A DNA stretch of 17,619 nucleotides. It comes from JALZBN01 sp035525375. GTDB lineage: Bacteria; Actinomycetota; Acidimicrobiia; Acidimicrobiales; AC-14. Below, piece after piece: positions 7,436 through 15,197 of the stretch. Each line of letters opens with the position of its first letter. Within the stretch, counting starts at the first letter, position 1. Below the pieces are notes generated by a model. That model made no database searches. It was not told the DNA's origin and saw only the letters and a list, made by a program, of their open reading frames with translations. The stretch is from positions 1-17,619 of the forward strand of contig DATLEI010000045.1 of the NCBI GenBank assembly GCA_035525375.1, read 5' to 3'. The translations under genes were made by a program, and so were the position numbers.

Positions 7436-10060
7436 CTACGACTCGGAAGCTATTGCTTGGGCCGCGGCGAGCCGGGCGATCGGCACCCGGAACGGAGAGC
7501 AGGAGACGTAGTCGAGCCCGGCCTCTCGGAACAGGGCGATCGACTCCGGATCGCCACCGTGCTCGCCGCACACCCCGAGCTTCAGACCGGGACGGGCTGC
7601 CCGCCCGCGCTGGGATGCGGTGAGAACCAGTTCGCCCACTGCAGGCCTGTCGATGGTTTCGAACGGGTTCCGCTTCAGGAGACCCTCCTCGAGATAGATC
7701 GACATGATGCGACCCTCGATGTCGTCGCGGCTGAAGCCGAAGACCATCTGGGTGAGGTCGTTGGTGCCGAAGGAGAAGAAGTCGGCCTCCTCGGCGAGAT
7801 CGCCGGCGCGCAGCGCGGCGCGCGGCGTTTCGATCATCGTGCCGATGGTGACGTCGACCGGCTTCTTCACGTCCTTCGTGGCCTCGGCCACTGCACCCTC
7901 CACCCAGCTGCGGGCCAGCGCCATCTCCTCGCGCGACACAGTCAACGGGATCATGATCTCGACGACGGGTCTGCCACCGGCCTTCACCCGGTCGGCGGCA
8001 GCCTCCATGAGCGCCCGTACCTGCATGGCGTAGAGGCCAGGCTTCAAGACGCCCAAACGCACACCGCGGGTTCCCAGCATGGGATTGAACTCGTGCCACA
8101 CCTGGGCGGCGCGGAAGAAGTCTTGCTCCTCGTCGGTGAGACCATGGACAGCGGCCTTGATGGCCAGCTCCTCTGTGCGAGGAAGAAACTCATGCAGCGG
8201 CGGGTCGAGAAGCCGCACGGTGACGGGCAAACCGTCCATCGCCTCGAGGATCTCGGCGAAGTCAGCCTTCTGGGCCTTGCGCAACTCCTCGAGCGCAGCC
8301 GCCTCTTCCTCTGGGGTGTCGGCGAGGATCATGCGGCGGACGACTGGGAGCCGTTCGCCGAGGAACATGTGCTCGGTGCGGCAGAGCCCGATTCCCTCGG
8401 CACCGAAGCGCCGGGCATTGGCCGCATCGGGCCCGGTGTCGGCATTCGCCCGTACGGCCATTTTCCCTTTGCGGATCTCGTCGGCCCAGCCGAGGATCGT
8501 CGTGAACTCCGGCGGGGGTTCGGCGACCGACAGCTCGACCGCTCCCACCATCACATTGCCCGTCGTACCGTCAACCGAGATCACGTCGCCTTCGTTGACC
8601 GTGTGAGCCCCTGCAGTGAAACTCTTTCCCCGGATGGCGACCGACTCGGCGCCGACGACCGCTGGCTTTCCCCAACCGCGGGCAACAACGGCGGCATGGC
8701 TCACGAGGCCACCTCGCGATGTGAGGATGCCCTCGGCCACAATCATTCCGTGCACGTCTTCGGGGGAGGTCTCGGTGCGAACCAGGATGACCTGCTCACC
8801 GCGTTCGGCGGCGTCGGCCGCGCCGTCGGCCGTGAAATAGGCCTTCCCAACCGCAGCCCCCGGCGACGCGGCCAGCCCAGTGGCGAGCACGTTGGCGTCG
8901 GTCTCAGCGAACTGCGGGTGAAGAACGCCTTCGAGATGCTCGGCCGTGACCCGCTGCACGGCCTCCGTCTTGGAGAGCTTGATCTTGCGGTCGCGCGTCA
9001 TGGCGACGGCCATCCGGAGGGCTGCCGCGCCGGTGCGTTTGCCGACCCTCGTCTGCAGCATCCAAAGCTTTCCCTGCTCGATGGTGAACTCGGTGTCGCA
9101 CATGTCGCGGTAATGACGCTCGAGCCGGTCGAAGATGCCCAACAGCTGCTTGTAGATCTTGGGGAACAGCTCCTTCATGTCCTCGAGCGGGAGCGTGTTG
9201 CGAATGCCGGCGACGACGTCCTCGCCCTGGGCGTTTACCAGGAAGTCGCCGTAACCGCCGGCGACGCCGGTGGCGGGGTCGCGGGTGAAACCGACGCCAG
9301 TGCCGGAGTTGTCGTCACGATTCCCGAAAACCATCGCCTGGACGTTCACGGCGGTGCCGAGATCGTGCGGGATGCGCTCGCGCACGCGGTACGCGACCGC
9401 CCGAGGCCCGTTCCATGATTGGAACACGGCCTCGATCGCGCCTCGAAGCTGAGCTTCAGGGTTCTGCGGAAATGGAGAGCCGGTGTGCCGCGCAACGATG
9501 CCCTTGAAGGCGTCGACGAGGTACTCCAAGAGCTCGGCCGGGATTGCCGCGTCATTCTCTGTATGAGCCAGTTGCTTGGCCGCTTCGAACAGCTCGTCGA
9601 ACTCCTCACCCGGAATGTCGAGGACGATGCGCCCGTACATCTGCACGAACCGCCGGTAGCTGTCGTAGGCAAAGCGCTCGTCGCCAGTCTGCTTGGCCAG
9701 GCCGATCACTGATTCGTCGTTGAGGCCCAGGTTGAGAACCGTGTCCATCATCCCTGGCATCGAGAACTTGGCTCCGGAGCGAACGCTCACGAGCAAGGGA
9801 TCGGACGGGTCGCCGAGGCGCTTGCCCATCGTCTTCTCGAGCCGGCGCACTTGGCGGGAGATCTCGTCGGAAAGGCTCTTGGGCCAGCCCTCGTGCATGT
9901 AGGCGCGGCAGGCGTCGGTCGAGATGGTGAACCCGGGCGGCACTGGGAGATCGAGCACCGAGGTCATCTCGGCCAGGTTCGCCCCCTTGCCGCCGAGCAG
10001 GTCCTTCATGCTCATTGGCGACTTCTTGTGCTTGTGGTCAAAGGCGAACACGTACGTCAA
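7436..10060 (-). CDS. ppdK: Pyruvate, phosphate dikinase
   Basis: PPDK interconverts ATP, pyruvate and phosphate with AMP, phosphoenolpyruvate and pyrophosphate in the cytoplasm, working in glycolysis or gluconeogenesis. At 874 residues it matches the Clostridium symbiosum enzyme in length, and the catalytic residues fall at the same numbers: His455 in GGLVSHAAVVARG and Cys831 in LGVCGEHGGD. The ATP-grasp domain (about 1-350) has NLLGGKGANLAEM-type and SVRSGAKFSMPGMMDT motifs. The PEP/pyruvate barrel has AEGIGLCRTEHMF, NPMLGTRGVRLG and FFSFGTNDLTQM. The residue two before His455, a Thr in many PPDKs, is Val here. The start is TTG at 10060 (MTYVFAFDHKHK), about 10 nt after AAAAGGA; a GTG three codons later is possible. 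The 69-nt spacer upstream is the longest in the operon. Confidence 0.98.
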   Translation of the reverse strand: MTYVFAFDHKHKKSPMSMKDLLGGKGANLAEMTSVLDLPVPPGFTISTDACRAYMHEGWPKSLSDEISRQVRRLEKTMGKRLGDPSDPLLVSVRSGAKFSMPGMMDTVLNLGLNDESVIGLAKQTGDERFAYDSYRRFVQMYGRIVLDIPGEEFDELFEAAKQLAHTENDAAIPAELLEYLVDAFKGIVARHTGSPFPQNPEAQLRGAIEAVFQSWNGPRAVAYRVRERIPHDLGTAVNVQAMVFGNRDDNSGTGVGFTRDPATGVAGGYGDFLVNAQGEDVVAGIRNTLPLEDMKELFPKIYKQLLGIFDRLERHYRDMCDTEFTIEQGKLWMLQTRVGKRTGAAALRMAVAMTRDRKIKLSKTEAVQRVTAEHLEGVLHPQFAETDANVLATGLAASPGAAVGKAYFTADGAADAAERGEQVILVRTETSPEDVHGMIVAEGILTSRGGLVSHAAVVARGWGKPAVVGAESVAIRGKSFTAGAHTVNEGDVISVDGTTGNVMVGAVELSVAEPPPEFTTILGWADEIRKGKMAVRANADTGPDAANARRFGAEGIGLCRTEHMFLGERLPVVRRMILADTPEEEAAALEELRKAQKADFAEILEAMDGLPVTVRLLDPPLHEFLPRTEELAIKAAVHGLTDEEQDFFRAAQVWHEFNPMLGTRGVRLGVLKPGLYAMQVRALMEAAADRVKAGGRPVVEIMIPLTVSREEMALARSWVEGAVAEATKDVKKPVDVTIGTMIETPRAALRAGDLAEEADFFSFGTNDLTQMVFGFSRDDIEGRIMSIYLEEGLLKRNPFETIDRPAVGELVLTASQRGRAARPGLKLGVCGEHGGDPESIALFREAGLDYVSCSPFRVPIARLAAAQAIASES

Positions 10061-10129
10061 GGCGCGGAAATCCTTTTCGAGGAGCGCGCCCGGCCCGAAT
10101 GGCCGAGGCGGGAGGCAGTCGAGGCGAGC

Positions 10130-11530
10130 TTAGTTGAGGACGCCGACGGCGGTCTCGAGGCGATCTGCCGTCGGCACATCGTCGGCGAGCACGATCTGGA
10201 CCTGGGAACCGCTCCGAGTGATTCGTCCTGCGCCATCAGGCCCGGAGAAGTGACCGTCGGGTTCCGGCGCGCGACCGGATCCGGACCAACCTGCGACCCA
10301 CTTGTTGAGCGCAGCCTCGAGCCGGGCCGCATCGTCGTCACTGTCGGCTCGCCACTTGTCAACGACACCGAGCGCGGAGCCACAGCGAACGGTTTGGAAG
10401 GTGTCGCCGTCCCAGCCCTTGGCGCCCCGATTGGACTCGGATGTGCCGAGGTGCGCGTTGAGCAGCTCGCGCATCACAAATTCGCCGAGAGTGTTCTTCC
10501 TGAGCGCAGCACAACCGCTGGGGACGGCAGCGTCGGTGATCGCGGGTGAGGACCAGTCCTCGGCCGGGCTGTACAGCTCAGAGTCGAGAATCTGCTCGGT
10601 AGAAGTCGGAGGTCGGTTGTACGCTTCGTCAACCCTCTTGAAGCTCGTGCCGTCGATGAGGTCGGCCACGAACTCCGCTCCCGCTGTATAGGGGAACAGA
10701 AGTGACGCTCGGATGAACGGCGGGGTGCGGGCAAAGACCGACGTATCGGCGCCGCTGCCCAGTAACGCTTCGGCCTGCTCGTCGGCGCTCAGGTGCGCCT
10801 CCGCCCACAGCAGTTGAAGACTGACGGCGTCGCCCTCGATGAGGGCGCCGAAGGCCGCGTATTCCTCCCCCCGGTCGTCGTTGTCGAGCGCGTCGGTCTT
10901 GGATCCGAAGTCGAAATGCTGATCAGTGAGGGCGTGATCCAATTCGTGAGCGATCGTGACCTTTGTATCGGGGCTCACGTCGCCGTCGCCGGCGTCAGCG
11001 ACCATCATCGCCTTCGTGACGGGGTCGTAGAAGCCGAGAACCTGCTCGGCGAGGAGATCGTCGATCGCCTTGCGGTAGTCGAGGTCACGCGGAATCAGGT
11101 GGAGCGCCTTGAGGGTGGCCTCATCGCCCGAAATGCGCTCCGGGTTGGCGTCGCGGTCGACCACTTCCTTGATCCGGCGCGCCAACTCCGATTTCGACAC
11201 GACCTGAACCGTGAGAGGTGCTTTCCACGGGAGCCCGCGCAGCTCGGAGACCTGAGCCTTGATGTCGCGGATGTAGTTCGGTTCTCCTGATGCATCGGGA
11301 GTGACCGCGGGTGGGACACTGATTGCCGGCGTCGTAGAGGTCGAGGGGGCGGCGCGCGACGAGTCGCCGTCATCGGACAGCCTGATCACGGCGATGACCA
11401 GGGCGGCCAGGAGGAGCACAATGCTCAACCCGATGAGCGCCAGGGGGATGGCGCTCCAGGAAGACCGAGGCGGTGTTGGCGGTGGCGGTGGTCGCGGTGG
11501 TGGCGGTGGCGGTGGCAACTGCGGTTGCAA
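10130..11530 (-). CDS. Membrane-anchored HExxH metalloprotease-like protein
   Basis: This is a 466-residue protein of unnamed family. Residues 6-21 are almost pure proline (seven Pro, Arg, five Pro, then TPP). One transmembrane helix follows (about 28-50, IPLALIGLSIVLLLAALVIAVI), then a Ser/Thr/Pro linker. The extracytoplasmic domain contains a zinc-protease motif, VTIAHELDHALTDQHFD (His195, Glu196, His199). Glu232 in ALIEGDAVS, 36 residues later, suits the third ligand of a gluzincin-type site. Two cysteines (VPSGCAALRK and VRCGSALG) could form a disulfide outside the cell. Substrate is unknown. It starts with TTG 14 nt after the glyS stop; no ATG or GTG precedes the membrane helix and the ribosome-binding site is weak. 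The proline run is made only of CCA and CCG codons. Confidence 0.8.
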   Translation of the reverse strand: MQPQLPPPPPPPRPPPPPTPPRSSWSAIPLALIGLSIVLLLAALVIAVIRLSDDGDSSRAAPSTSTTPAISVPPAVTPDASGEPNYIRDIKAQVSELRGLPWKAPLTVQVVSKSELARRIKEVVDRDANPERISGDEATLKALHLIPRDLDYRKAIDDLLAEQVLGFYDPVTKAMMVADAGDGDVSPDTKVTIAHELDHALTDQHFDFGSKTDALDNDDRGEEYAAFGALIEGDAVSLQLLWAEAHLSADEQAEALLGSGADTSVFARTPPFIRASLLFPYTAGAEFVADLIDGTSFKRVDEAYNRPPTSTEQILDSELYSPAEDWSSPAITDAAVPSGCAALRKNTLGEFVMRELLNAHLGTSESNRGAKGWDGDTFQTVRCGSALGVVDKWRADSDDDAARLEAALNKWVAGWSGSGRAPEPDGHFSGPDGAGRITRSGSQVQIVLADDVPTADRLETAVGVLN

Positions 11531-11544
11531 TTCGAGCCCTGGGG

Positions 11545-12843
11545 CTACGCGCTCAGGCGTTCGCGAAGGTGATCGACGAGCTCGTCGATGGGCACCCGGT
11601 CTTGCGTCAGGGTGTCACGGTCACGCACCGTGACCGCCTTGTCATCGAGTGATTCAAAGTCGATGGTGACGCAGTAGGGCGTACCGATCTCGTCTTGGCG
11701 CCGGTACCGCCGGCCGATGGCCTGGGTCTCGTCGTAGTCGCACATGAACTGGGGTTGCAGCAGGGACAGCACATCGCGCGCTGTCGGCAGAAGGGTGTCC
11801 TTTTTCGACAGCGGCAGCACTGCGACCTTGTACGGCGCCAGCCGATGGTGGAGCCGCAGCACTGTGCGCTTCTCGCCATTGACCTCGTCCTCGTCATAAG
11901 CCGCCAGGAGAAAGGCCATGGTCGATCGGCCCACACCCGCGGCGGGCTCGATCACGTGGGGCACATACCGCTCGCCCGTCGCCTGGTCGAAGTACTCGAG
12001 GCGCTCCCCCGAGAACGTGGCGTGTTGGGTGAGGTCGTAGTCGGTGCGATTGGCAACGCCCTCGAGCTCGCCCCATCCCCAGGGATAGGCAAACTCCACA
12101 TCCGCCGTACCGGTTGAATAGTGCGACAGCTCCTCCGGGTCGTGCTCGCGCAGGCGCAAGCTCGCCGCTGGGATGCCGAGGTCGATGTACCAGCGCAGAC
12201 GCTCGGCCTTCCAGTACTCGAACCATTTTTCGCCCTCGTCGGGAGGAACGAAGTACTCCATCTCCATCTGCTCGAACTCACGGGTGCGGAAGATGAAGTT
12301 GCCGGGAGTGATCTCATTGCGAAACGACTTGCCCTGCTGGGCGATGCCAAACGGCGGCTTCTTCCGGCTCGTCTGCAGCACGTTGGCGAAGTTGACGAAG
12401 ATGCCCTGGGCGGTCTCCGGTCGAAGGTAGGCGACCGCGCCGTCGTCCTCGACTGGCCCGACATGGGTCTTGAACATGAGGTGGAAAGCGCGTGATTCGG
12501 TGAGGTCCTTGGACCCGCACTTCGGACACGTGTCGCCTATCTGATCCTCCCGCCACCTCTCCTTGCAGTTCCGGCAATCGACGAGGGGATCAGTGAACGT
12601 GGCCAGATGCCCCGACGCTTCCCACACTTTCGGGGCCATGAGGATGGCGGCATCAAGGCCGACGATGTCGGCACGCTCCTGCACCATGGCGCGCCACCAC
12701 GCGTCCATGACGTTGCGCTTGAGCAGAACGCCGAGAGGCCCATAGTCGTAGGTCGAGCGGAAGCCGCCGTAGATCTCGCTCGACGGGAAAACGAACCCGC
12801 GTCGCTTACAGAGATTGACCACCTGTTCCATGAGATCCGGCAT
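11545..12843 (-). CDS. glyS: Glycyl-tRNA synthetase (single-chain alpha2 type)
   Basis: This 432-residue class II synthetase charges tRNA-Gly. The N-terminus has the family block SSEIYGGFRSTYDYGPLGV (21-39). An insert carries a zinc knuckle with Cys90, Cys93, Cys106 and Cys109. Motif 2 lies around GKSFRNEITPGNFIFRTREF (171-190) and motif 3 is EPAAGVGRSTMAFLLAAYDE (299-318). The C-terminal anticodon-binding domain starts near LAPYKVAVLPLSKKD. It is the homodimeric bacterial/eukaryotic type and not the alpha2beta2 GlyQ/GlyS pair. It starts with ATG 10 nt after the recO stop. The recO-glyS adjacency recalls the recO/uppS/glyS neighbourhood of other actinobacteria. No T-box or other leader is visible. 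Confidence 0.98.
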   Translation of the reverse strand: MPDLMEQVVNLCKRRGFVFPSSEIYGGFRSTYDYGPLGVLLKRNVMDAWWRAMVQERADIVGLDAAILMAPKVWEASGHLATFTDPLVDCRNCKERWREDQIGDTCPKCGSKDLTESRAFHLMFKTHVGPVEDDGAVAYLRPETAQGIFVNFANVLQTSRKKPPFGIAQQGKSFRNEITPGNFIFRTREFEQMEMEYFVPPDEGEKWFEYWKAERLRWYIDLGIPAASLRLREHDPEELSHYSTGTADVEFAYPWGWGELEGVANRTDYDLTQHATFSGERLEYFDQATGERYVPHVIEPAAGVGRSTMAFLLAAYDEDEVNGEKRTVLRLHHRLAPYKVAVLPLSKKDTLLPTARDVLSLLQPQFMCDYDETQAIGRRYRRQDEIGTPYCVTIDFESLDDKAVTVRDRDTLTQDRVPIDELVDHLRERLSA

Positions 12844-12853
12844 TGCGAGCAGG

Positions 12854-13576
12854 CTAGCGGTCGAGGACCGTGACCGATCTGAGGCGGCGTTCTAGGTGGT
12901 GCTCCATGGCTCGGGTCGCGAGCCGGGTGATCTCTGTGGTCGACCGACCTGCAGGTTCGTTGAGCGCGCCGGCCAGGTCGCCGTTGAGGACGCGCCGGAT
13001 CAGCACGAGCGCCTCGGGACTGAGGGTGGGCGCGGCGGCGGCGCGGGCGCAGACGGCACACAGCACGCCGCCACACAAAAGATCGAATCCCACGAGTTCA
13101 TCGCTGGACTGACATCCAGCGCAGGAGTCGAGTACCGGGTGAAAGCCCTCCATGGCCAGCACCTTGAGGAAGAAGGCCGGTACAAGTAGCGGCGCGTCAT
13201 GGGCCGACAGTGCCCGCAGCGCGCCGACCAGCATCTGGTAGAGGCGGGGATTGGCCTGGCGCTCGGGCACCATCTGGTCGGCGGCCTCGAGCAGCGCGTG
13301 GGCTCTCGTAAGACGGTCGAGGTCTTCCCGTACCGGTCGAAACTGCTCAATGGCTTCGGCCTGGGTGATGACGTCGAGCTCGCGGCCCTCATAGAACAAC
13401 AGGGCAACGTGACTCATGGGCTCGACCCGGGCGCCAAAGCGGCTCTTCGTCTTCCGCACACCCTTGGCCACGGCGCGCACCTTCCCATGGCCCTGAGTGA
13501 GGATCACGACGATGCGGTCGGACTCACCGAGCCGGTACGTGCGAAGGACGACTCCCTGGTCTCGATAGAGGCCCAT
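12854..13576 (-). CDS. recO: DNA repair protein RecO
   Basis: RecO acts with RecR (and RecF) to load RecA on single-stranded DNA during gap repair and recombination. This 240-residue protein has the N-terminal OB-fold block MGLYRDQGVVLRTYRLGESD and AVAKGVRKTKSRFGARVEP, a helical middle, and a C-terminal zinc site with Cys152, Cys155, Cys173 and Cys176 (Cys168 is nearby). Length is normal for the family. It is the first gene of the eight-gene minus-strand run ending with rpoD. Its ATG sits in a perfect inverted repeat (catact-ccc-agtatg on the plus strand), and a CATACT hexamer stands six bases before the ATG, so a leaderless start is likely. Confidence 0.97.
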   Translation of the reverse strand: MGLYRDQGVVLRTYRLGESDRIVVILTQGHGKVRAVAKGVRKTKSRFGARVEPMSHVALLFYEGRELDVITQAEAIEQFRPVREDLDRLTRAHALLEAADQMVPERQANPRLYQMLVGALRALSAHDAPLLVPAFFLKVLAMEGFHPVLDSCAGCQSSDELVGFDLLCGGVLCAVCARAAAAPTLSPEALVLIRRVLNGDLAGALNEPAGRSTTEITRLATRAMEHHLERRLRSVTVLDR

Positions 13577-13588
13577 ACTCCCAGTATG
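13574..13588 (-). promoter_or_regulatory. Palindrome and -10-like hexamer over the recO start
   Basis: The minus strand reads CATACTGGGAGTATG, a perfect 6-bp inverted repeat with a 3-bp centre. Its right arm contains the recO ATG. CATACT matches four of six bases of the -10 consensus and is six bases before the ATG. It may be a leaderless promoter, an operator-like site, or both. The GGGAG between could also pair weakly with 16S rRNA but is too close to the ATG. Confidence 0.4.
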
Positions 13589-13600
13589 CGCAGTCGAGCG

Positions 13601-13629
13601 GCCTGGGCGCGGTATCCCGCCGCCCAGGC
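13601..13629 (-). other. Strong hairpin upstream of recO
   Basis: The 9-bp arms GCCTGGGCG (13601-13609) and CGCCCAGGC (13621-13629) flank an 11-base loop. There is no T-tract on either side. It lies between the end of the RTX gene and the recO start and may be a second part of the RTX-gene terminator or a structured block insulating recO. Confidence 0.5.
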
Positions 13630-13648
13630 TGCTCGCAATGGCCGCAAT

Positions 13649-13666
13649 CCCCTAGATCACTAGGGG
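13649..13666 (-). terminator. Hairpin overlapping the RTX gene stop codon
   Basis: A perfect 7-bp stem (CCCCTAG/CTAGGGG) with a 4-base loop surrounds the TAG stop of the RTX gene. No U-tract follows, which is common for actinobacterial intrinsic terminators. The second hairpin 20 bp downstream supports a termination zone. Confidence 0.5.
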
Positions 13667-15042
13667 GAGCAGTTCGTTCCCGCAGGAGTGTTGCAAGAGT
13701 CGGTTCCGTTTCCGCCGTCGTTGACGTTGGTGCCAGGGCCCCCTATGAGGTTGTCGTTACCCTCCTCGCCGGCAAGGGCGTCATCGCCATCGCCGCCGGC
13801 AAGATCATCGTTGCCGTCGCCGCCAAATAGCTTGTCGTTGCCTGCCCCGCCAGACAGGAAATCGCGATCGGCGCCGCCGCACAGCGTGTCGTTGCCGTCG
13901 CCGCCATACAACCGGTCCGACCCGGCTCCTCCATAAATGACGTCGTCGCCGCCAAGCCCGGTGATGCTGTCGTTCCCCCCCAAACCGAAGATTCGATCGG
14001 GGCCGGGCGTGCCGGCGATCTGGTCGTCGCCGGACGTCCCGACGATGTCACCCGTTCCCGGCGCGAGCTCGGCGCAGACACCGACCGGCGTGCCTCCCAC
14101 CTGCCCGAAGCCGAAGATGAAGGTGTTCGGGGCGCCGGTCGCAGCCCCTCCGTTCGGCTGACCGAAGGAGTAGACCTCAACGGCGGCGGCGGTGATGGCG
14201 GTGACGGCGGTGGATTCCGTGCCCGCCGCCCCATAGAAGGTCTTGAAGGTCCGCGTCGCGCCAACCGCCAATGCACCGAAGCCGAAGTCAAACCGGGCGC
14301 CATGGTCGTAGGGACCAACGTCGGTGAAGTTGCCGGTCACGGTTGGGCCGCTGGGGGCCGTGAAGGTCGTCGTACTGAGGGGGTTGGCGGTGGTGAAGCC
14401 GTTGTTGTTGTCGAACAGCAGGTTTGTAGCGCCTCCTCCCTGGATGGTAACGAACTCGTTGAACGGGGTGGGCTCGACGTCCCAGTCCATAACTCGGCGA
14501 TATCGCAGGTCCCCCATCGGAACGGTGCCGGTGTTTTTGACACTGACTGCTACCTCGTAGAGGTTGGCAGTGGCTGGTGCCGGATGGTAGTCGTGCGTTA
14601 CCTGGAGGCTCTGGCCCCCGGCCCCGTTGACGGTGACCACCGATATCGCCGTGGACGCTGTCGTCACAAAGCTCACTGGCGTGATGTTCACGACGCCATC
14701 GACGGCTTGGTTGGCGTACCCGGTGAGACCGGTGGTGGCATCCGCAACGCCCCAACCCTCACACAGACACCCGTCAGCCGTGGCCTCTGCGTTGGTCGGA
14801 ACAAAGCGCAGGCCGACAACGGGAACCCCGGACGAAAGCCCCCCACCCGACGACGGTGGTCCCGGCACATTGAGATGGGCCTGGGGGTGGATGCCGAGTT
14901 GGACGACCCCATTGCTGATGATGGCGTCGCCCGGCGGATGGGCCGAAGCGGGCGCTCCGAAGGAATTGATGGCAATCAGCGCAGACAATCCAAGCAAGAG
15001 GCCGATCGACCGAGGGCCTTTGCGAAAAAGCCGTCCCGTCAT
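13660..15042 (-). CDS. Secreted protein with RTX-type calcium-binding repeats
   Basis: The start at ATG 15042 gives 460 residues and a good site (AAAGGCGAC) upstream; an in-frame ATG-like start 60 bp earlier would only precede the signal peptide. A classical signal peptide (residues 1-34, RK then IGLLLGLSALIAI, cleavage after ASA) predicts Sec export. Residues 38-325 form an unnamed domain with AIISNGVVQLGIHPQAHLNV, CLCEGWGVAD and YRRVMDWDVEPTPFNEFVTI. Residues 335-433 hold eleven nonapeptides of the GGxGxDxLx type (GGDGNDTLC, GGAGNDKLF), known to bind calcium in a parallel beta-roll. The tail has two cysteines (450, 458). It has a Sec signal at the N-terminus and no type I secretion partner in the window, unlike classic RTX toxins. 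It has its own promoter between uppS and recO. Function unknown, perhaps surface or matrix. Confidence 0.9.
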   Translation of the reverse strand: MTGRLFRKGPRSIGLLLGLSALIAINSFGAPASAHPPGDAIISNGVVQLGIHPQAHLNVPGPPSSGGGLSSGVPVVGLRFVPTNAEATADGCLCEGWGVADATTGLTGYANQAVDGVVNITPVSFVTTASTAISVVTVNGAGGQSLQVTHDYHPAPATANLYEVAVSVKNTGTVPMGDLRYRRVMDWDVEPTPFNEFVTIQGGGATNLLFDNNNGFTTANPLSTTTFTAPSGPTVTGNFTDVGPYDHGARFDFGFGALAVGATRTFKTFYGAAGTESTAVTAITAAAVEVYSFGQPNGGAATGAPNTFIFGFGQVGGTPVGVCAELAPGTGDIVGTSGDDQIAGTPGPDRIFGLGGNDSITGLGGDDVIYGGAGSDRLYGGDGNDTLCGGADRDFLSGGAGNDKLFGGDGNDDLAGGDGDDALAGEEGNDNLIGGPGTNVNDGGNGTDSCNTPAGTNCSP

Positions 15043-15148
15043 TGACTGTCGCCTTTCTGGTTCGTGTCTCAACCAGTAGTAGCCGGAGTCGGTGACGATC
15101 ACTCTCTGCAGGATGCCGGCTGCGTTCAGGCCCCCTGACGCCTAGCGG

Positions 15149-15176
15149 AACATAACCGCTCGTTGGAAAATGTCAA
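15149..15176 (-). promoter_or_regulatory. Sigma-70 promoter for the RTX gene
   Basis: The minus strand carries a perfect -35 TTGACA (15171-15176), a 16-bp spacer and TATGTT (15149-15154), which matches four of six bases of the -10 consensus. It starts 22 bp below the uppS stop. The expected start near 15142 leaves a 5' leader of about 100 nt before the RTX gene. I recognised no riboswitch in that leader. Confidence 0.65.
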
Positions 15177-15197
15177 CAACCAATGTCCTGCCAAGTT

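Noticed and set aside
7331..9418. 695-codon plus-strand open frame
   Set aside because: It lies wholly antisense to tldD and ppdK, both with intact catalytic motifs; long antisense frames are expected in GC-rich DNA and the translation shows no domain.
10061..10129. Terminator or promoter between the metalloprotease and ppdK
   Set aside because: Only a weak 5-bp hairpin (CGGCC/GGCCG) and no convincing -35/-10 pair; treated as an ordinary operon spacer.
11459..11525. GGT/GGC microsatellite-like stretch
   Set aside because: It is the coding sequence for the proline run of the metalloprotease-like protein; reported there and not as a separate repeat.
13688..13936. Tandem DNA repeat or CRISPR-like pattern
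   Set aside because: The periodic 27-bp pattern encodes the nonapeptide calcium-binding repeats of the RTX protein; there are no spacer-like unique segments.
15043..15142. Possible riboswitch in the leader of the RTX gene
   Set aside because: Only short inverted repeats are visible (such as GTGA/TCAC); nothing matches a known riboswitch layout, including c-di-GMP types.
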